From NCBI RefSeq assembly GCF_002443255.2, contig NW_019211455.1, positions 33,819,472-33,883,471 of the forward strand: DNA of 64,000 nucleotides, in the 5' to 3' direction. The stretch's first letter is position 1. Every line of letters begins with the position of its first letter. Positions 39,446 through 51,345 of the stretch are shown here, one piece after another. A model generated the notes under the pieces. It was not told the DNA's origin. It did no database searches and worked only from the letters and a program-made list of their open reading frames with translations. This DNA comes from Varroa destructor. Taxonomy: Eukaryota > Arthropoda > Arachnida > Mesostigmata > Varroidae. The position numbers and the translations under genes were made by a program.

Positions 39446-42400
39446 CTACAATCAAATTACAAACGAAACAAGCATATGCTAACTGAAAACCGAAGACGAG
39501 TACTGCAAAATATCGTTAAAAGCTATAATTCTTTCCAGGTACGTAGGTATTTAGTAAGTCCAAAAGAAAAAAAAAAGCCTAAGGAATCTCTTTGATGAAT
39601 AAATGCACGACGACTGCCTATGCGGATTGTTTTTTTTTACACACATTTTATATATTTTATCAACTGTAAATATAGGCTAAGGTAGTCCGGTTTATCTATA
39701 CAGTCTCGGCTTTTTTTTCGTCACAAATCTATTATACTTTTTATAAAAGTACTTGTACTTTTATCCTACTACTAGTACTAGTAAAGGTACATAAAATGGT
39801 ATATGAACAAATAGTATCTCTGTTAAATCTAAAGTTAACGGAAAATAGGCAAGAATATCGAAAAATAATGGACAACGCATTATTCGATAAATTCCTATAC
39901 TTTGCCAAAAATGTGTAAAAATCTTGCGGCTTTACTAATTTTTAGCGCTAAAGACATTGCCCTAAGCTTATCATATGTAACTTAGTTGTAATCTACTCAA
40001 GTATGTATAAACACTTACGCTGAACATGACATTAATAGATCAAGCGATAACAGCCTTCAATATTTAAATCAAGCTGTGTAGACGTAGCCTTCAGAATTTT
40101 TTAGACCTCATCGTGATTCTAGTACTGTTTGTACATTGGCTGATACATAAATGAAGCTTCGATTGATTCATACATAAATAAAACATCACCCCACAAGAGA
40201 CAAACCTCGTTTGTCAACGGAGAATCCATGTATCTGTAAGATTAAATGGACAAGGACGTGGAAGACGACGAAAGCGACTATAAGCCAGATGAACCAGTGC
40301 ACGTTCTGAAGCTCGGCCTTGGGGAGGTCCACTACCAGGAAAATGGCCACCACTATCGTAGAAATTGGGAGTGAATGTTGCATTAAAAACGAACATTTCG
40401 ACCTTAACCAGGGCAGTCGTTATATTGCACATAAGTATTCAACTAATTAATTAGAAAATCCGTTAGGACTGAAAATACTTACCACCGCCTTAGCCTTCAG
40501 GTTAAAACTATAATAAATAAGTGCTTGTGCACTTTGGTTAGGTGTACAATATTATCGAGTTGCTGCAATAGGATTGCGACACACAAAAGATCTAAAGAGT
40601 GGAAACATTTACACAGGATGTTCACTGGTTCAAGTTCTACCTCCCAAGTACAAGGGAACTTGTACATGGGAGGTAGATGCAAGGCAAAATATGCTACTTT
40701 TACTTGTCGATCCTTCTGATGACCAGCAGTTTTCTCATCATAATTAGATTTTGACCTAACGGTATTGTGTTCCCTTTTCTACTATTGTATCCGCGGGTAT
40801 CAGAAGAGTGTAATTTGAAAATAGAACATAACAGTTGACTAATATTAGCAATCGCAAAGGAAACCTTCGAATTCAAAACACTCCGCGCAAACCTCGTGTA
40901 CGATAACTGCAAATTGTTTGTCTTATATTTACAGCAGGTATTAATCTAGGAGGAAAAATAGAATCGTTCCTATATTAATAAACATCTGGCAAACGCTGAA
41001 GCATTCGGAACAAGGACATACATGTCTCATGCATTATGACAAGCTAAACCATACGTACCTCCTGTTATCTGCGCCGTATTTCCAACAAACCAGTGCACCC
41101 AGTTAAAGAGTGGACGACGTTTGGTGCCAGGATGGCAGCGAAACAACGCCATGATTGGTTGACATATGCATAAAGCGACGCAGATGAGTCCGAAGATGGG
41201 ATGCCATCCGGTCTCTGGAGTAAAGATTCCGAATCGATAGAACATGACCGCTACTCCGGCCAACGACAGCAGCAAGGTCAACACCATGAACACACGATGG
41301 CACTAGAAACGTTTTCGGTTTTCATGAGAAAAAGAAGATCTGCACTACTTAGCGCTTCCTTAGTCTGAGCACAAGTAAATACGCATAGTGCACAATTTGT
41401 CCAAATAACATAAGCTTATATCTGCACAAAAATCCATTAGAGTTTGGCGTAGGCGTATTTTATGAAAAAAGGTCAAATGCGTTAAAATAAAAAGACACAA
41501 TACCCTCGAAATGAAATTGATTGTGACTTTTATAGTCGTGAATGCTGTCTAATCTTTTACTTGTAAACAACCGTTTTGTGCCTTACTCAATAGGCACTTT
41601 GTTGTTAAAAGATCAATTAATTAAACCAAAAACATAATCAAATCAGCTTTATAGCCACAATGCAAGTGACCCACGACATATATTACAACACATGTGTATA
41701 TTATTACTAGCTCGGCAGGGGCCTTCTGCTTAACTCTAGAGAGTCCTATTAGGAACAAGGCAGACTACCTAACGGCTCTAAAAGTGAAGTTATTAACTAT
41801 TTGTGCATCGCAGCATATTTTGTTAGCTTTTAAATGATTTAGTTATGAATAAAGCTGAAAAACAAGACAGATAAAAAAAAATGTGCTTTTCGATCGGCGC
41901 TGCTATTTTAGACGCCGCGTAACAGACACGTAAGAAGTAATGGTATGGCAGGTGGCGATGTCCTATTATTACCTTATCTGATTAAAATCATCTGTATAGT
42001 AGAGCTAATGTTTTTCATATTATTATTAAAAAATTAAAATAATAAAAATTAATAAAATGTTCATTAATTTCTATATGTAAAAAAAAGCCTAAGGGCGACA
42101 AATCTGTTTGTTGATGAATTCATTGGCTTGATAACAAGTTTGACCAATGAAGACGTTTTTTTCCAAACTAAAGCCGGCCGATTTGTAGTGCACTTTATTA
42201 TTACTTACTTACAAACAACGAACAAATTTATTGCCCGGAAGTTCAGCTTTGAGCTGGGATCAGCCTGTTTTATTTATTGGACCGCAAAATAATACCACGT
42301 AGCTGTAAAAGCACTTTTAAACTCGGTCCTTCACAGGTATAGCTAAATAAGAATACAACTAATCTAACCAGGATGGATATATATATATACATATATTTGC

Positions 42401-45400
42401 GTACAGCAAACCACATCTTAACGCCACAAGGCATCTTGTTTTCCCAAACGTTCTTGTAATGTCTGGCAAGCATCATGCCCAACGACGCAGTGAACAGCCA
42501 CGCGACGATCATGAGGGTAGCGTGGCCCTGTACCCATACATGTGCGTTATCACCTCGCTCCACTCGAATCGCACTAAAGTCTACGGCAGATGAGGAGGCA
42601 ATTGCCGAATCGTGGTGACGTTTTTCTGCGAATGGTTAGAAAGTGCTCAATCAATTTAACAGATCTACTTCAATCGTGTAAAACCCTTGTTTAAAATATC
42701 ATACGATTGAATTGATTGCATCAAGTCGTTAATCAATCATGCCGTAAACGTTATCAAAACCGAAATGACTGTGTTAAAAAATGTTCCACCAAGGTTTTGT
42801 GAAATTCTCTTGTGATAATGTATTACCGCCGTCGTCTCGCACGCTACCAACAGCAAGAAGCACGTAAAAGCGATCTCTGAGATCATACGTGCGCGACATT
42901 ACTGTGCTGACATATGGTCTTCTCCACTGGCATATGTGCACACCATTAGTCAAGCTTTGGGCGATCTTCTGGATGTTCGATAACGGCTGTACCTCATTGA
43001 CCTTCCTTTTGCCCACGATTTTGTTCAATGATTCCCTGCGTAAACATTTACATTCAGTCACCATTATCGTTTCGAGTCATCGGCATTGCAATTTGAAAAT
43101 GTTCGTTCATCAGGCAGCTCTAGCCAGAATAATCCATTTCGATATATACAGGGTGACGCATTCAAGTTAAAAACAATTTTGGCCAACTGTTCATAGGGAA
43201 TGCATTCAACTGCTACTGGACATATCTAGAACAAAGCAACAAACTCATCATTACACACAACAGTTTATGACTATTAGATTTTCAGCAAAGCTCAGTTATT
43301 AGCTAATCTATTTCCATGCTGGGCGAAACCTTATCAAGCTAAAGAGGGTATCTACTTGTACTCGAAATCGTTACTTCTGCTTTGTTCGAGTATAACTTAA
43401 ACAAGCCTAAGTGAACTATTACGTTACGAAATAAAAGTTGTAATGGTGATGGATGCTGGTTATTGCAAATAAACACGCTCCTCGGGAATAGCTGTCTTAA
43501 AAATAAAGCATAAACATATATAAAATAAGGTATTTATCGTTCACAAACTTACAAATTAAATATATCTCAAGTTATGGGCCAGTGTTGATGTGATTTAAAA
43601 TATGGAATTTGGTAGTAGTAGTAAATGCGTTAAAATTACTGGAATGCCTTAGACTTGGGCCTTGAAAATGAGTGACATTCCATTTTTATTTTAGCAATTT
43701 ATTAACAAAAACGCATACGTACTGTCCAGTCTTATACAAAACAAAATACGCTGGTTAGTGTTCGGAAGAAACAGCCCAAAGACGATTCTGTCGCTTTCGT
43801 TTTGGAAATTTCGATATGAAAGAATCCCGTCAGAGCGGTCGACCAAGGACGGAAAAGTTAAAGATTGCGAAAGCTGCACAGGAGCGATACGTGAGTAGCT
43901 GCGATTTCGCCAAGAACTAAACATCAAGTTTTAAACCGTTTGAGGGAGAATTGCTATAAAAGAAACCCGATGTCCGCCACACGAGTAGATGTTAAATAAT
44001 ATAGTCGATCGTAGTTCCATCTGCGAGACTTTACTGAAACCCAATGAAGCTTAAATATTTCTAGAACGGTTGAATACCTGTAACAAAAAGTGGATCGCAT
44101 ATAACGTTAACATGCCAACGAAAAAGAAATAGTGATATGTGCTCTACAATCTGTAAGAAAGTCCGGACTGACGCCAAAAAAAGTGATACCATATGTTTGA
44201 CGTGATTGGAAAGGCATTGTGCTGTATGAATTTGTACCGCTTAGAATAATAATCGTTGCGGACTCTTACCGTCAACAACTAATGAGGTTGTAAGAAAGCA
44301 TTGAAACAAATCGACCGGCACAAGCAAACAGAAAAGACATGAAGGGCGAGGTCATATACATTTTTAGCTAACACGAAATAATTTAAAATACTTTAATGCA
44401 TCTGCCGTATAGGCCAGATCTTGCGTCACCAACAACCGTAACAATTTTCCGCCCAAGAATTAGTATAATGATAATATTATTTCGAAGTATGAAAACAGTT
44501 GTCTCAAGTTTGCCTTGAAAGCGGTCAATATTTTTTCAACAACCCAATATATATTTGCATTGCGAACGAATCAACCATCGGCCGGAGACTGACATCGTGT
44601 TACCTACCGGCCAAGGCTTCCCTAACCTAACCTAACCTAACCGCGTCCGAACTAGCACCTATTTCTTGTAAACATTCTTGGTCATTGAGCTCGGTTACAG
44701 CTACTAGTCACGCTGCGTACATGCAGCATTGCCCTCCATGCGGCTACGTCCTTTGCCATTCATGTCCATTACGTCCTTGCAACCCCCACAGTCCTCTAAC
44801 GGTGCCTCGCACTTCCGTCTGTTGTTGTTATGGGTCCACGTGACCTCCTTTGCGTAAGTTTTCATGGTCCGGGTATGACTACTTCGTACTTCTTATATAA
44901 CCGCTTGTCTCCATACGCCATTCATCTGACCTTCCTCTTTCGTCAACCACCTGTCCTTCGTGGCTGTACTTTCGGCGCCGAGCATGCAAACAATGACTTA
45001 AGTTGCTATTCATACTGAGGCTGTCCCTATCGTTGACCTGATTAGTGGGTTCTTCATTCATAGTCTCGTCCCCCACCCTCCACAGTTAAGCTGGAATCAG
45101 CTAAACAGACCTGGGCGGCCTTAAGGTCTTGTGGCTTTGCCGTTTCTACAGGTTTGGTAGGGCATAGGCTTTGTTGCGGCCATCATATTATGAACAACTA
45201 GGCTGTTGGCCAGAGATTGGCAACCTACAGGCCAGTACTTGTTATCATAACCGGTTACAAATTAGCAGCTATCTATTATTCACTGCGGCCAAACGTAGCG
45301 ATCGCCGTTTCAGTGGCTACGTTTTTTTTGATGGTTACATAAGATCGTTAGAATATTGAAATAACTTAGAAAGTGGACACTTCTTTTGTCATTTAAACAT

Positions 45401-48400
45401 ATGTCTTTTAAGAGATTACAGATATTTGTTTAAACAACATTGTAATAGAATTGCTATGGTGCTCCCTTAAAAGAAAGCGAAAGACTTGTGAAACTCAAAC
45501 AAAAATTAGTTGAAGGGCCTGCCATCCTGATCTAGGACAGTCATGTAGGTGTGCCTTTAATCAGTTTCTTTCGAGCAGTATTTTATATGATCTAACATTT
45601 TCTCTTGTCTATAACCTACCTAATGTCAAGACTTCCATTGACGTCAATGCACTCGACAACGGCATCATCTCCCATCAAATTGTCAAACGAAAGTCCGGCA
45701 GCGACGTACTTATTCGTGCCAGCGAGCGATATCATTTGAAAAAAGTACCTGTGGAAGACCATCAAACGATCGCCATTTTAATAAAGCCCTTTGACTGTCG
45801 TTGAATATAATGATACACAAAAACTGGCATGCAAATCACAGATTTGTATATACCATCATCCTGAGCTTTCACGTCTTGTGTTACATTTTATAATGGAACG
45901 TTTTAACTGTTATTATTAAGAACAAGATAATATATTAAGAATACTGATATCACTCTTTCTAGCAATAAAATCTGCAAACTTTTTTTGCTTTTCTTTGCAT
46001 TTTATTTTTATCGCCTTTAGCTATTCACTCTGTGTAAACAAGTGATTGCGACCACTCTTTCAGTATGGTATCTAGGACACACTCCCACTAGACAGTTTTG
46101 ATGCTTGTAAGACTTAGGTAAGTATCTTTAACTGACTTGGTAGCCATACGGAACGACAACCAAACACCGTCGTGGTTAAATGAGCAGCTTGAATATTGGT
46201 TGAATATGGTCATCACAACAAGGCCGCCTGGTAACGTGGACAAATTAACCTTATTCATATGCATAGTTTTTCAAACGCAAAGATCGAACATAACTATTGC
46301 GACTAGCTCAATGGGAGCGATATAACTTATACTTAATCTCGTGCGATTTGATGCTCACATTACTTCCTAAATCATTCGTATGAATATAAAAAAGTAGGAT
46401 CCGAGTCCAAGTTTGCCTAATCTACCATAAATTTTAATGTCTGCTTTATACGCATTTCCATGATAGTATCACAAGACACATCTTTAGCTTAGAAGGGGTG
46501 ACTGTGCAATAATGTGCACAAAAATTTCGGTGTAACTAAGTTTTTAAGCGTGTAAATGCAGAGGTCTGTTATCTTCATAGCATATTTCACACTTTTTCTT
46601 GTATAGATGGCAGAATCTAAGCTTAGCAACGGCTAACTACTAGCTAGATTACACCGTTTAGTATTCATGCCGAGATGGTGTCGAAGGATGATACGACTGC
46701 GTACTTGAAGACCTTCTCCTCTGATATCAACATGCTGTTCTGCCGGTACCATTCTGATATATTATCGAATGCTTTTTACAGTTGGTCCGTAATATTTAAT
46801 TTTGTTACCGACATGTATGCAAATCTTGAAGTCATCAGATCTTTGGGGTCAAAAACGAATACTTTACACACCACGAAAAGGAAGGCCTTCGATGGACATG
46901 GCTTTAGGCATTTTATAATACGGCCGCCCACATTCAAAGGCCCGAATATTTCATTATAACTATAATGCTACTTCCAAAAATGTCAATGTTTGCCAGTACC
47001 CAACTGCTTATCAAAGTGAAGATTACACTTTCGTTTGTCAACGTTTCGTGCCATGACAAACGCCTATCATATCCTGCAATATATATCCGATCATTCGTAG
47101 ATTAGCGAGTATATGATATATGAAACGTTATTTATTACATATTTAAATATATTGGAACTAAAGGAACTTGCTGTAGTTCGAACTAGTAACCAATGATGTC
47201 CCCAAATAGATACATCTTGGACAGCAAGCGATTTTTGCTAACTGTAAAATTGATTTAAAATCCTTAGTTGTAGGTTTCGAGTAATAAAAAACGGTCATCC
47301 AGTGGTTGACCGTATAATATGCTAAGCATTATCATCACACTTACCCATAGCTGGGTTCTTCCGTATACCCAAGCACAACATCACACTTTCTTTGAGCAAT
47401 GCAGTTGACAGGCAAACCAAAGCACCCCTCACTTCGCCCGCACTTGTCGTATACACTGTCTGGAATTCGCGGTCTCTGTCGAGGTGCTCCACTTCCATGC
47501 GCGGCAACCTCAGACGACCTAAGGTCTGACCAGAACTGGTCAAACGTTTTCACCACCGTACCCCTAAAGAATGTAAAGCAATAGAAACGCTACGGTTATG
47601 AGAAGCCCTGGTGGCTAAGTTGCTATGATTGCTGGTGGGCTTAAAAGCAAAATGGAATTTCAACTATTTATAGGAAAATGTACCCTTTCGTGCTTCACTA
47701 GCATGCCGTCACCGATGAGATTTGAAGCGTTGATTGCTTAAAAGGTAATGATGAAGCGAGCATTATTTGTGTTCTGTGAAATCATTATTAATATCGTTTA
47801 TATAAAATTAAAACGCAACAACGATAGGTACATGCACAGATACGCACATAAAGATGACACGGCCACTGAATCCTGCAGGAGGCGTCCACACTGCACGAAC
47901 GGCACTCTTGTCATTAGAGTCCGCGTGCGTAAGTCCAGACTGAAATATTGGAGCTGGTGCGATGATATTGATAATAGAAGGAGATAGCAATGTTCAAAGT
48001 CAAAAATTATAGGTATACCGATTATGCCTATACCAGAGATAAGCTCATTCGAGCGCTCAGATAGAATTACTCACAGCGCGCTCTCCGAGACAATCTAGAG
48101 TTTTAGCGTTAGGATCTAGTGACGACGAAAAAGTGCCAGGAACGACTGTTTGATGATCCGAAGCGAGACGAGCATTAAGGAGAAAACCGCGAAAAGACTC
48201 GTTTCCTACAAGGTCGACTGTAAATAAATTGCATTAGACTTTATGTTGGTTCAACGAGTGCGTCCCTTAGGCTAATACGAATAGTGACATATTTCACACT
48301 GTCCTAATTCATTTTTATTTAAGCTATTTCTATAGAAAAATAACTTTATCTACCGTATATTAGGTGAATAATTAAATATTTTATGACTCTATATAAGGCT

Positions 48401-49885
48401 TACATCGGCTCGATCGAAGCGATCGAAATTAGAGAGTTTTAAATACATGTCATAATCATCGTTATTAGAGTCCGATCTCTGCTGAAAGAACAATTTTTAG
48501 CCGCGCGAATATTTATAATAATATTTCCGAACCTCTATTTATAATACGTCCGAATTTAATGACATATTATAAATGGAGCTCTCAACTTGGAATATGTGTA
48601 GCGCGGAAAGATATGACTAAAAATAGTAATGTTATAATACGATAAAGATTAATCGTCTGGTGCTTCAAGGTTGGCTCGGTATATGCATCCTAATCAATCC
48701 GTACCATCGTTTAGGTATTAAATAAATTAAAATGAGCATCAATCAATGTGACTTGCTTTGCATTGTTGAAAGGACGACACAGGACATAATACAAAGAGAT
48801 TATTCCTAGAAGCACAACTGCAACATATGACAATAATATGAAATGAAATGGTGTCTTTGATCGCCTTGACGGGAAGCAACTGTGACGCGATACCATCGCG
48901 ACATGGCCGCAACGAAATGTCATTATCAGCTCTTGAGTGAACACTTTTATCATCTATTTAACATGATTTTACGCAAACTTTTAAAAATCTCCCCGAGATT
49001 TACATTGAAGCTAATTCGTGATTTAGGTATTACTGTAAAGTTTGACAAACACGTTACCGAGGCCATGTTGGCCTACTAATGTCTATTTGTAACGCAATGC
49101 TGTGTTATTTCGTTGCTAAAAAGGCCGTACTTTAGGTCACAATGCACAGTATAGATTTGTTGTACAGAACTAGTTTCTGTTGTATGTTTCCCAGAGCTAC
49201 CAGCGTTGGAGCCACGCACTAAATCCATTAGATCATAAACCTCGTGTTATCCTCTACGCCGCATGCTGATAGGTATGGATCTAGATGCCAAAAAAGTCGT
49301 AAGCGTAAATTTCTACTAGAGATTAACGTCGTCGCCAGATTAGGCCTTTTGGTCTAATTAATCGATCGTCCGCTACCAGCTGTGTTCGAGCGAAGAGCAA
49401 TCCTTTCCAGTAACGTTTGTTTACTCCTGTGTGTAACATCTTACATCTAACATCTTCAATGAAGTCTCTTGATATCAAATGAAAGAGTGTTTGTTTTATA
49501 TGAAAATTACCTAATTCGACTAAATACTTTATCTCTACATATTTAAAAATGGTGGCTTTCATCTTCAAATTTCCTCGTAATTGTCGCGTTGGAGAAAAAT
49601 CGCTAAAAGTTTCGCTATGAAGAAATATTCGTGCGACAAACATACGTTTCATCAAGTGTCTAAAAAGTTACATACTGTATTTAAACAAAGAATCATACTT
49701 TGAACTTCATTGCCCCTGGAGTTTACTTCAATGCGGTAAGGTGAAGGTTTGGATTGAGGATCTCCACTGTGGTGCGGAAGAAGCGTCAGGCAAGTGTTAG
49801 GTGGAGCGCCTGAAGGGTATGTATCAGCTAATTGAACGAAGGCCAAAAACAGGACTAAAGCCACCACAGCTGAGATGGGCACCAT
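39240..49885 (-). CDS. FRRS1: Ferric-chelate reductase 1 homologue (reeler-DOMON-cytochrome b561), 10 coding exons
   Basis: Probably passes electrons across a membrane to reduce Fe3+ to Fe2+ before uptake, as proposed for vertebrate FRRS1 (SDR2). Exons, 5' to 3': 49885-49699, 48217-48075, 47939-47848, 47563-47345, 45748-45620, 43035-42827, 42625-42405, 41302-41059, 40352-40206, 39445-39240. All ten join in phase at GT-AG sites to 598 residues, close to the vertebrate length. Residues 1-22 are a signal peptide. About 23-145 is the reeler domain (YPSGAPP, ESFRGFLLNAR, THADSNDKSAV). About 185-330 is the DOMON domain (CGRSEGCFGLP, YVAAGLSFDNLMGDDAVVEC). About 340-530 is the b561 core, with His 361, 402, 434 and 470 as the likely haem ligands. 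About 569-593 is a last membrane helix. An acceptor just before the ATG implies a non-coding upstream exon. There are no stops or frameshifts. Confidence 0.95.
40206..40352 (-). CDS. FRRS1: FRRS1-like, exon 9 (last b561 helices)
   Basis: 147 bases from acceptor CTACGATAG to donor G|GTTTGT. It encodes the end of helix 5 (VVAIFLVVDLP) and helix 6 (WFIWLIVAFVVFHVLVHL). Confidence 0.92.
40637..40676. repeat. Near-perfect 18-bp hairpin in FRRS1-like intron 8
   Basis: CTACCTCCCAAGTACAAG and CTTGTACATGGGAGGTAG pair at 17 of 18 positions around a GGAA loop. It does not extend beyond one further base pair. Confidence 0.85.
41059..41302 (-). CDS. FRRS1: FRRS1-like, exon 8 (b561 core)
   Basis: 244 bases from acceptor TTTCTAG to donor G|GTACGT. 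It encodes CHRVFMVLTLLLSL (His 402), GWHPIFGLI (His 434) and FNWVHWFVG (His 470): the last three candidate haem ligands, each in its own helix. Confidence 0.95.
42405..42625 (-). CDS. FRRS1: FRRS1-like, exon 7 (first b561 helices)
   Basis: 221 bases from acceptor TTCGCAG to donor GCT|GTACGC. It encodes the linker DFSAIRVE and then GHATLMIVAWLF with the first haem His (residue 361) and a second conserved His in ARHYK. Confidence 0.94.
42827..43035 (-). CDS. FRRS1: FRRS1-like, exon 6 (end of DOMON)
   Basis: 209 bases from acceptor TTTACGCAG to donor G|GTAATA. It ends with DRFYVLLAVGS, the last DOMON strand. The open frame runs on past the donor, but the phase of the next exon supports the cut here. 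Confidence 0.9.
43690..44547 (+). mobile_element. Mariner-type transposon remnant 4 in FRRS1-like intron 5
   Basis: Plus-strand transposase pieces are in the correct order: SSICETLLKPNEA, then FLERLNTCNKKWIAYN near 44015-44115 (the family has TGDEKW here, with the first catalytic Asp), then SGLTPKKV and RDWKGIVLYEFVP near 44165-44245, and YRQQL plus ETNRPAQANRKD near 44265-44340. The catalytic DD34D region is deleted, and the element ends with TTTTTTCAACAACCCAA at 44531-44547, followed by TA. The 5' inverted end was not found, so the start is approximate. It lies antisense to the host gene. Confidence 0.75.
44621..44642. repeat. Interstitial (CCTAA)4 telomere-like tract
   Basis: Four perfect CCTAA units plus CC, the complement of TTAGG, the usual arthropod telomere repeat. 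It sits in intron 5 of the FRRS1-like gene, 73 bases past the end of mariner remnant 4. Confidence 0.85.
45620..45748 (-). CDS. FRRS1: FRRS1-like, exon 5 (DOMON core)
   Basis: 129 bases between acceptor CTTCCACAG and donor AG|GTAGGT. It encodes NKYVAAGLSFDNLMGDDAV, the central DOMON strands, then VECIDVNGSLDI. Confidence 0.93.
47345..47563 (-). CDS. FRRS1: FRRS1-like, exon 4 (reeler end to DOMON start)
   Basis: 219 bases from acceptor TTCTTTAG to donor GG|GTAAGT. It starts with GTVVKTFDQFW, the usual reeler exit. It contains YDKCGRSEGCFGLPVNC, the Cys-rich motif before DOMON in this family, and enters DOMON with CDVVLGY. Confidence 0.94.
47848..47939 (-). CDS. FRRS1: FRRS1-like, exon 3 (end of reeler)
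   Basis: 92 bases between acceptor AATATTTCAG and donor AT|GTGCGT. It encodes SGLTHADSNDKSAV and WTPPAGFSGRV, the typical reeler C-terminal strands. Confidence 0.92.
48075..48217 (-). CDS. FRRS1: FRRS1-like, exon 2 (central reeler)
   Basis: The acceptor is TTATTTACAG and the donor GCT|GTGAGT. Its 143 bases encode ESFRGFLLNAR and PGTFSSS, the core of the reeler fold. This frame has no ATG, so simple ORF searches miss the exon. Confidence 0.92.
49699..49885 (-). CDS. FRRS1: FRRS1-like, coding exon 1 (signal peptide, start of reeler)
   Basis: It encodes a hydrophobic leader (VVALVLFLAFV), then YPSGAPPNTC and the SPY motif that opens reeler domains. The donor is A|GTATGA after base 49699. The acceptor CTTTACAG lies at 49892-49899, leaving six bases of 5' UTR (49886-49891) in this exon, so the promoter and first exon lie further to the right. 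Confidence 0.92.
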
Positions 49886-51345
49886 AATTATCTGTAAAGA
49901 ATGAACAATTAGGAAAAGAGACGGTACACGTGATGTTCACGACTGTTCTGTTTTTGTCGCCTAGGACAATACCATTCAATGTTCACTATTATACTTTTAA
50001 TGACGAATAAACTGTTAGCCTCTACAACCGCACAGGCTGATATATTTGAAAGAGAGAGCGTAGCGGCAATTACAATGGCCACTATTTATATCACTCAATA
50101 ACTTACAATGGAATGGTGAATCAACCTTAATCGCCCAACATTTCACACACTTGCTAGCTTATTTGCTGGTCTTTCTATAAGTAACCGTTGCATTTCGTCT
50201 TATTTCAGATTGGTACATAGCTCATCCACTCAACGTAGACCCCACACAAACACAACCTAGCTTTTTGTTCAAGAATAAATGGCTCGTTTGTTCCAGATTA
50301 CTAGTTATTTAGTTAATCGTCCTAGTTCAAGTCAATCTCTACAGGATGCAACGTATTTATGCAACTACTTTTTCCATTTCTCAAGACACTTCGAATTTGG
50401 TTGTTCGGTTAGCAACTCTTATGTTATTTCTCTACCGAGTGAAAAAGTTTTTCCTTTAGACTTATTATTAGTATGAAGAATAAGAAAATATCGCTGGGGA
50501 TTCGGTCCAGTGAATACGGGCTGAAGCAGTACGCACCCCCAGCTTTTTTTTTTTTGACAAGGACGCTTGTAGAGCAATAGAGTGTGAGTCGATGCGTCGT
50601 CGTAACGGAGGCCTCAGGATTTCCTTAGTTGCGGTTCCACTCTTTTTCGTCGGACAGAGTCACGCAGTTCTCAAAATTTCTTCGTATTACTCCGTGGGTA
50701 ACCGTGGAGTCGAACAGTATAAACGATTAACTAACGGTCAAGAAGAACGTGGGGAGCACGACAGGTTTGTCTAGGATCACTGTAGCAGGCTTTCCAGGAC
50801 CAATATCGTTCTAATAGACTTCTATACGCTTGAAACATTTGTTTGCTTGAGCTTTACACAGCTTCCGACTTCTGTAAACATTCTCCGACATCCGCAGAGA
50901 ATGTGTACAATTGATTCTATTTTCTACACATAAAACCTGATGTAAGTTTATTGCTCCATTTGGGAAAAATTGCAGAACGCTTAATACATAGACCTATTGG
51001 ATCTTATCAGAAAACTTGAAATTACGTCAGATTTGTGTGAAATTTCATTTGTATGTAATTGAAGTCCTGTTCTTTCTGCGAAAACACACCTGGATTACAG
51101 GCGGTCATCTAGCAGCCTGCAAATTCAAACGGCTCATTTATCTCTGAATAAAATAGTTCACTACTATGCCAAAAGGACAACCGTATTTTGTAAGTCTATC
51201 CAATCGTATTTACAAGCTATAGACCAACGAAATCAACGACCGAACAACGAAAAAAAAACCATATATCATTTAATAGTTGATCTCCGCGCTTGCTTTAGGT
51301 TGTCTGCTTCGAACCCGGTTTTGCGTATAGCGATTCTATTGAATG

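Noticed and set aside
48711..48953. 80-codon minus-strand frame with a hydrophobic segment
   Set aside because: Also inside FRRS1-like intron 1, with no splice sites that keep the reeler reading frame.
49323..49655. 110-codon minus-strand frame
   Set aside because: It lies inside intron 1 of the FRRS1-like gene, does not resemble the reeler domain, and the phase-matched exons 1 and 2 skip it.
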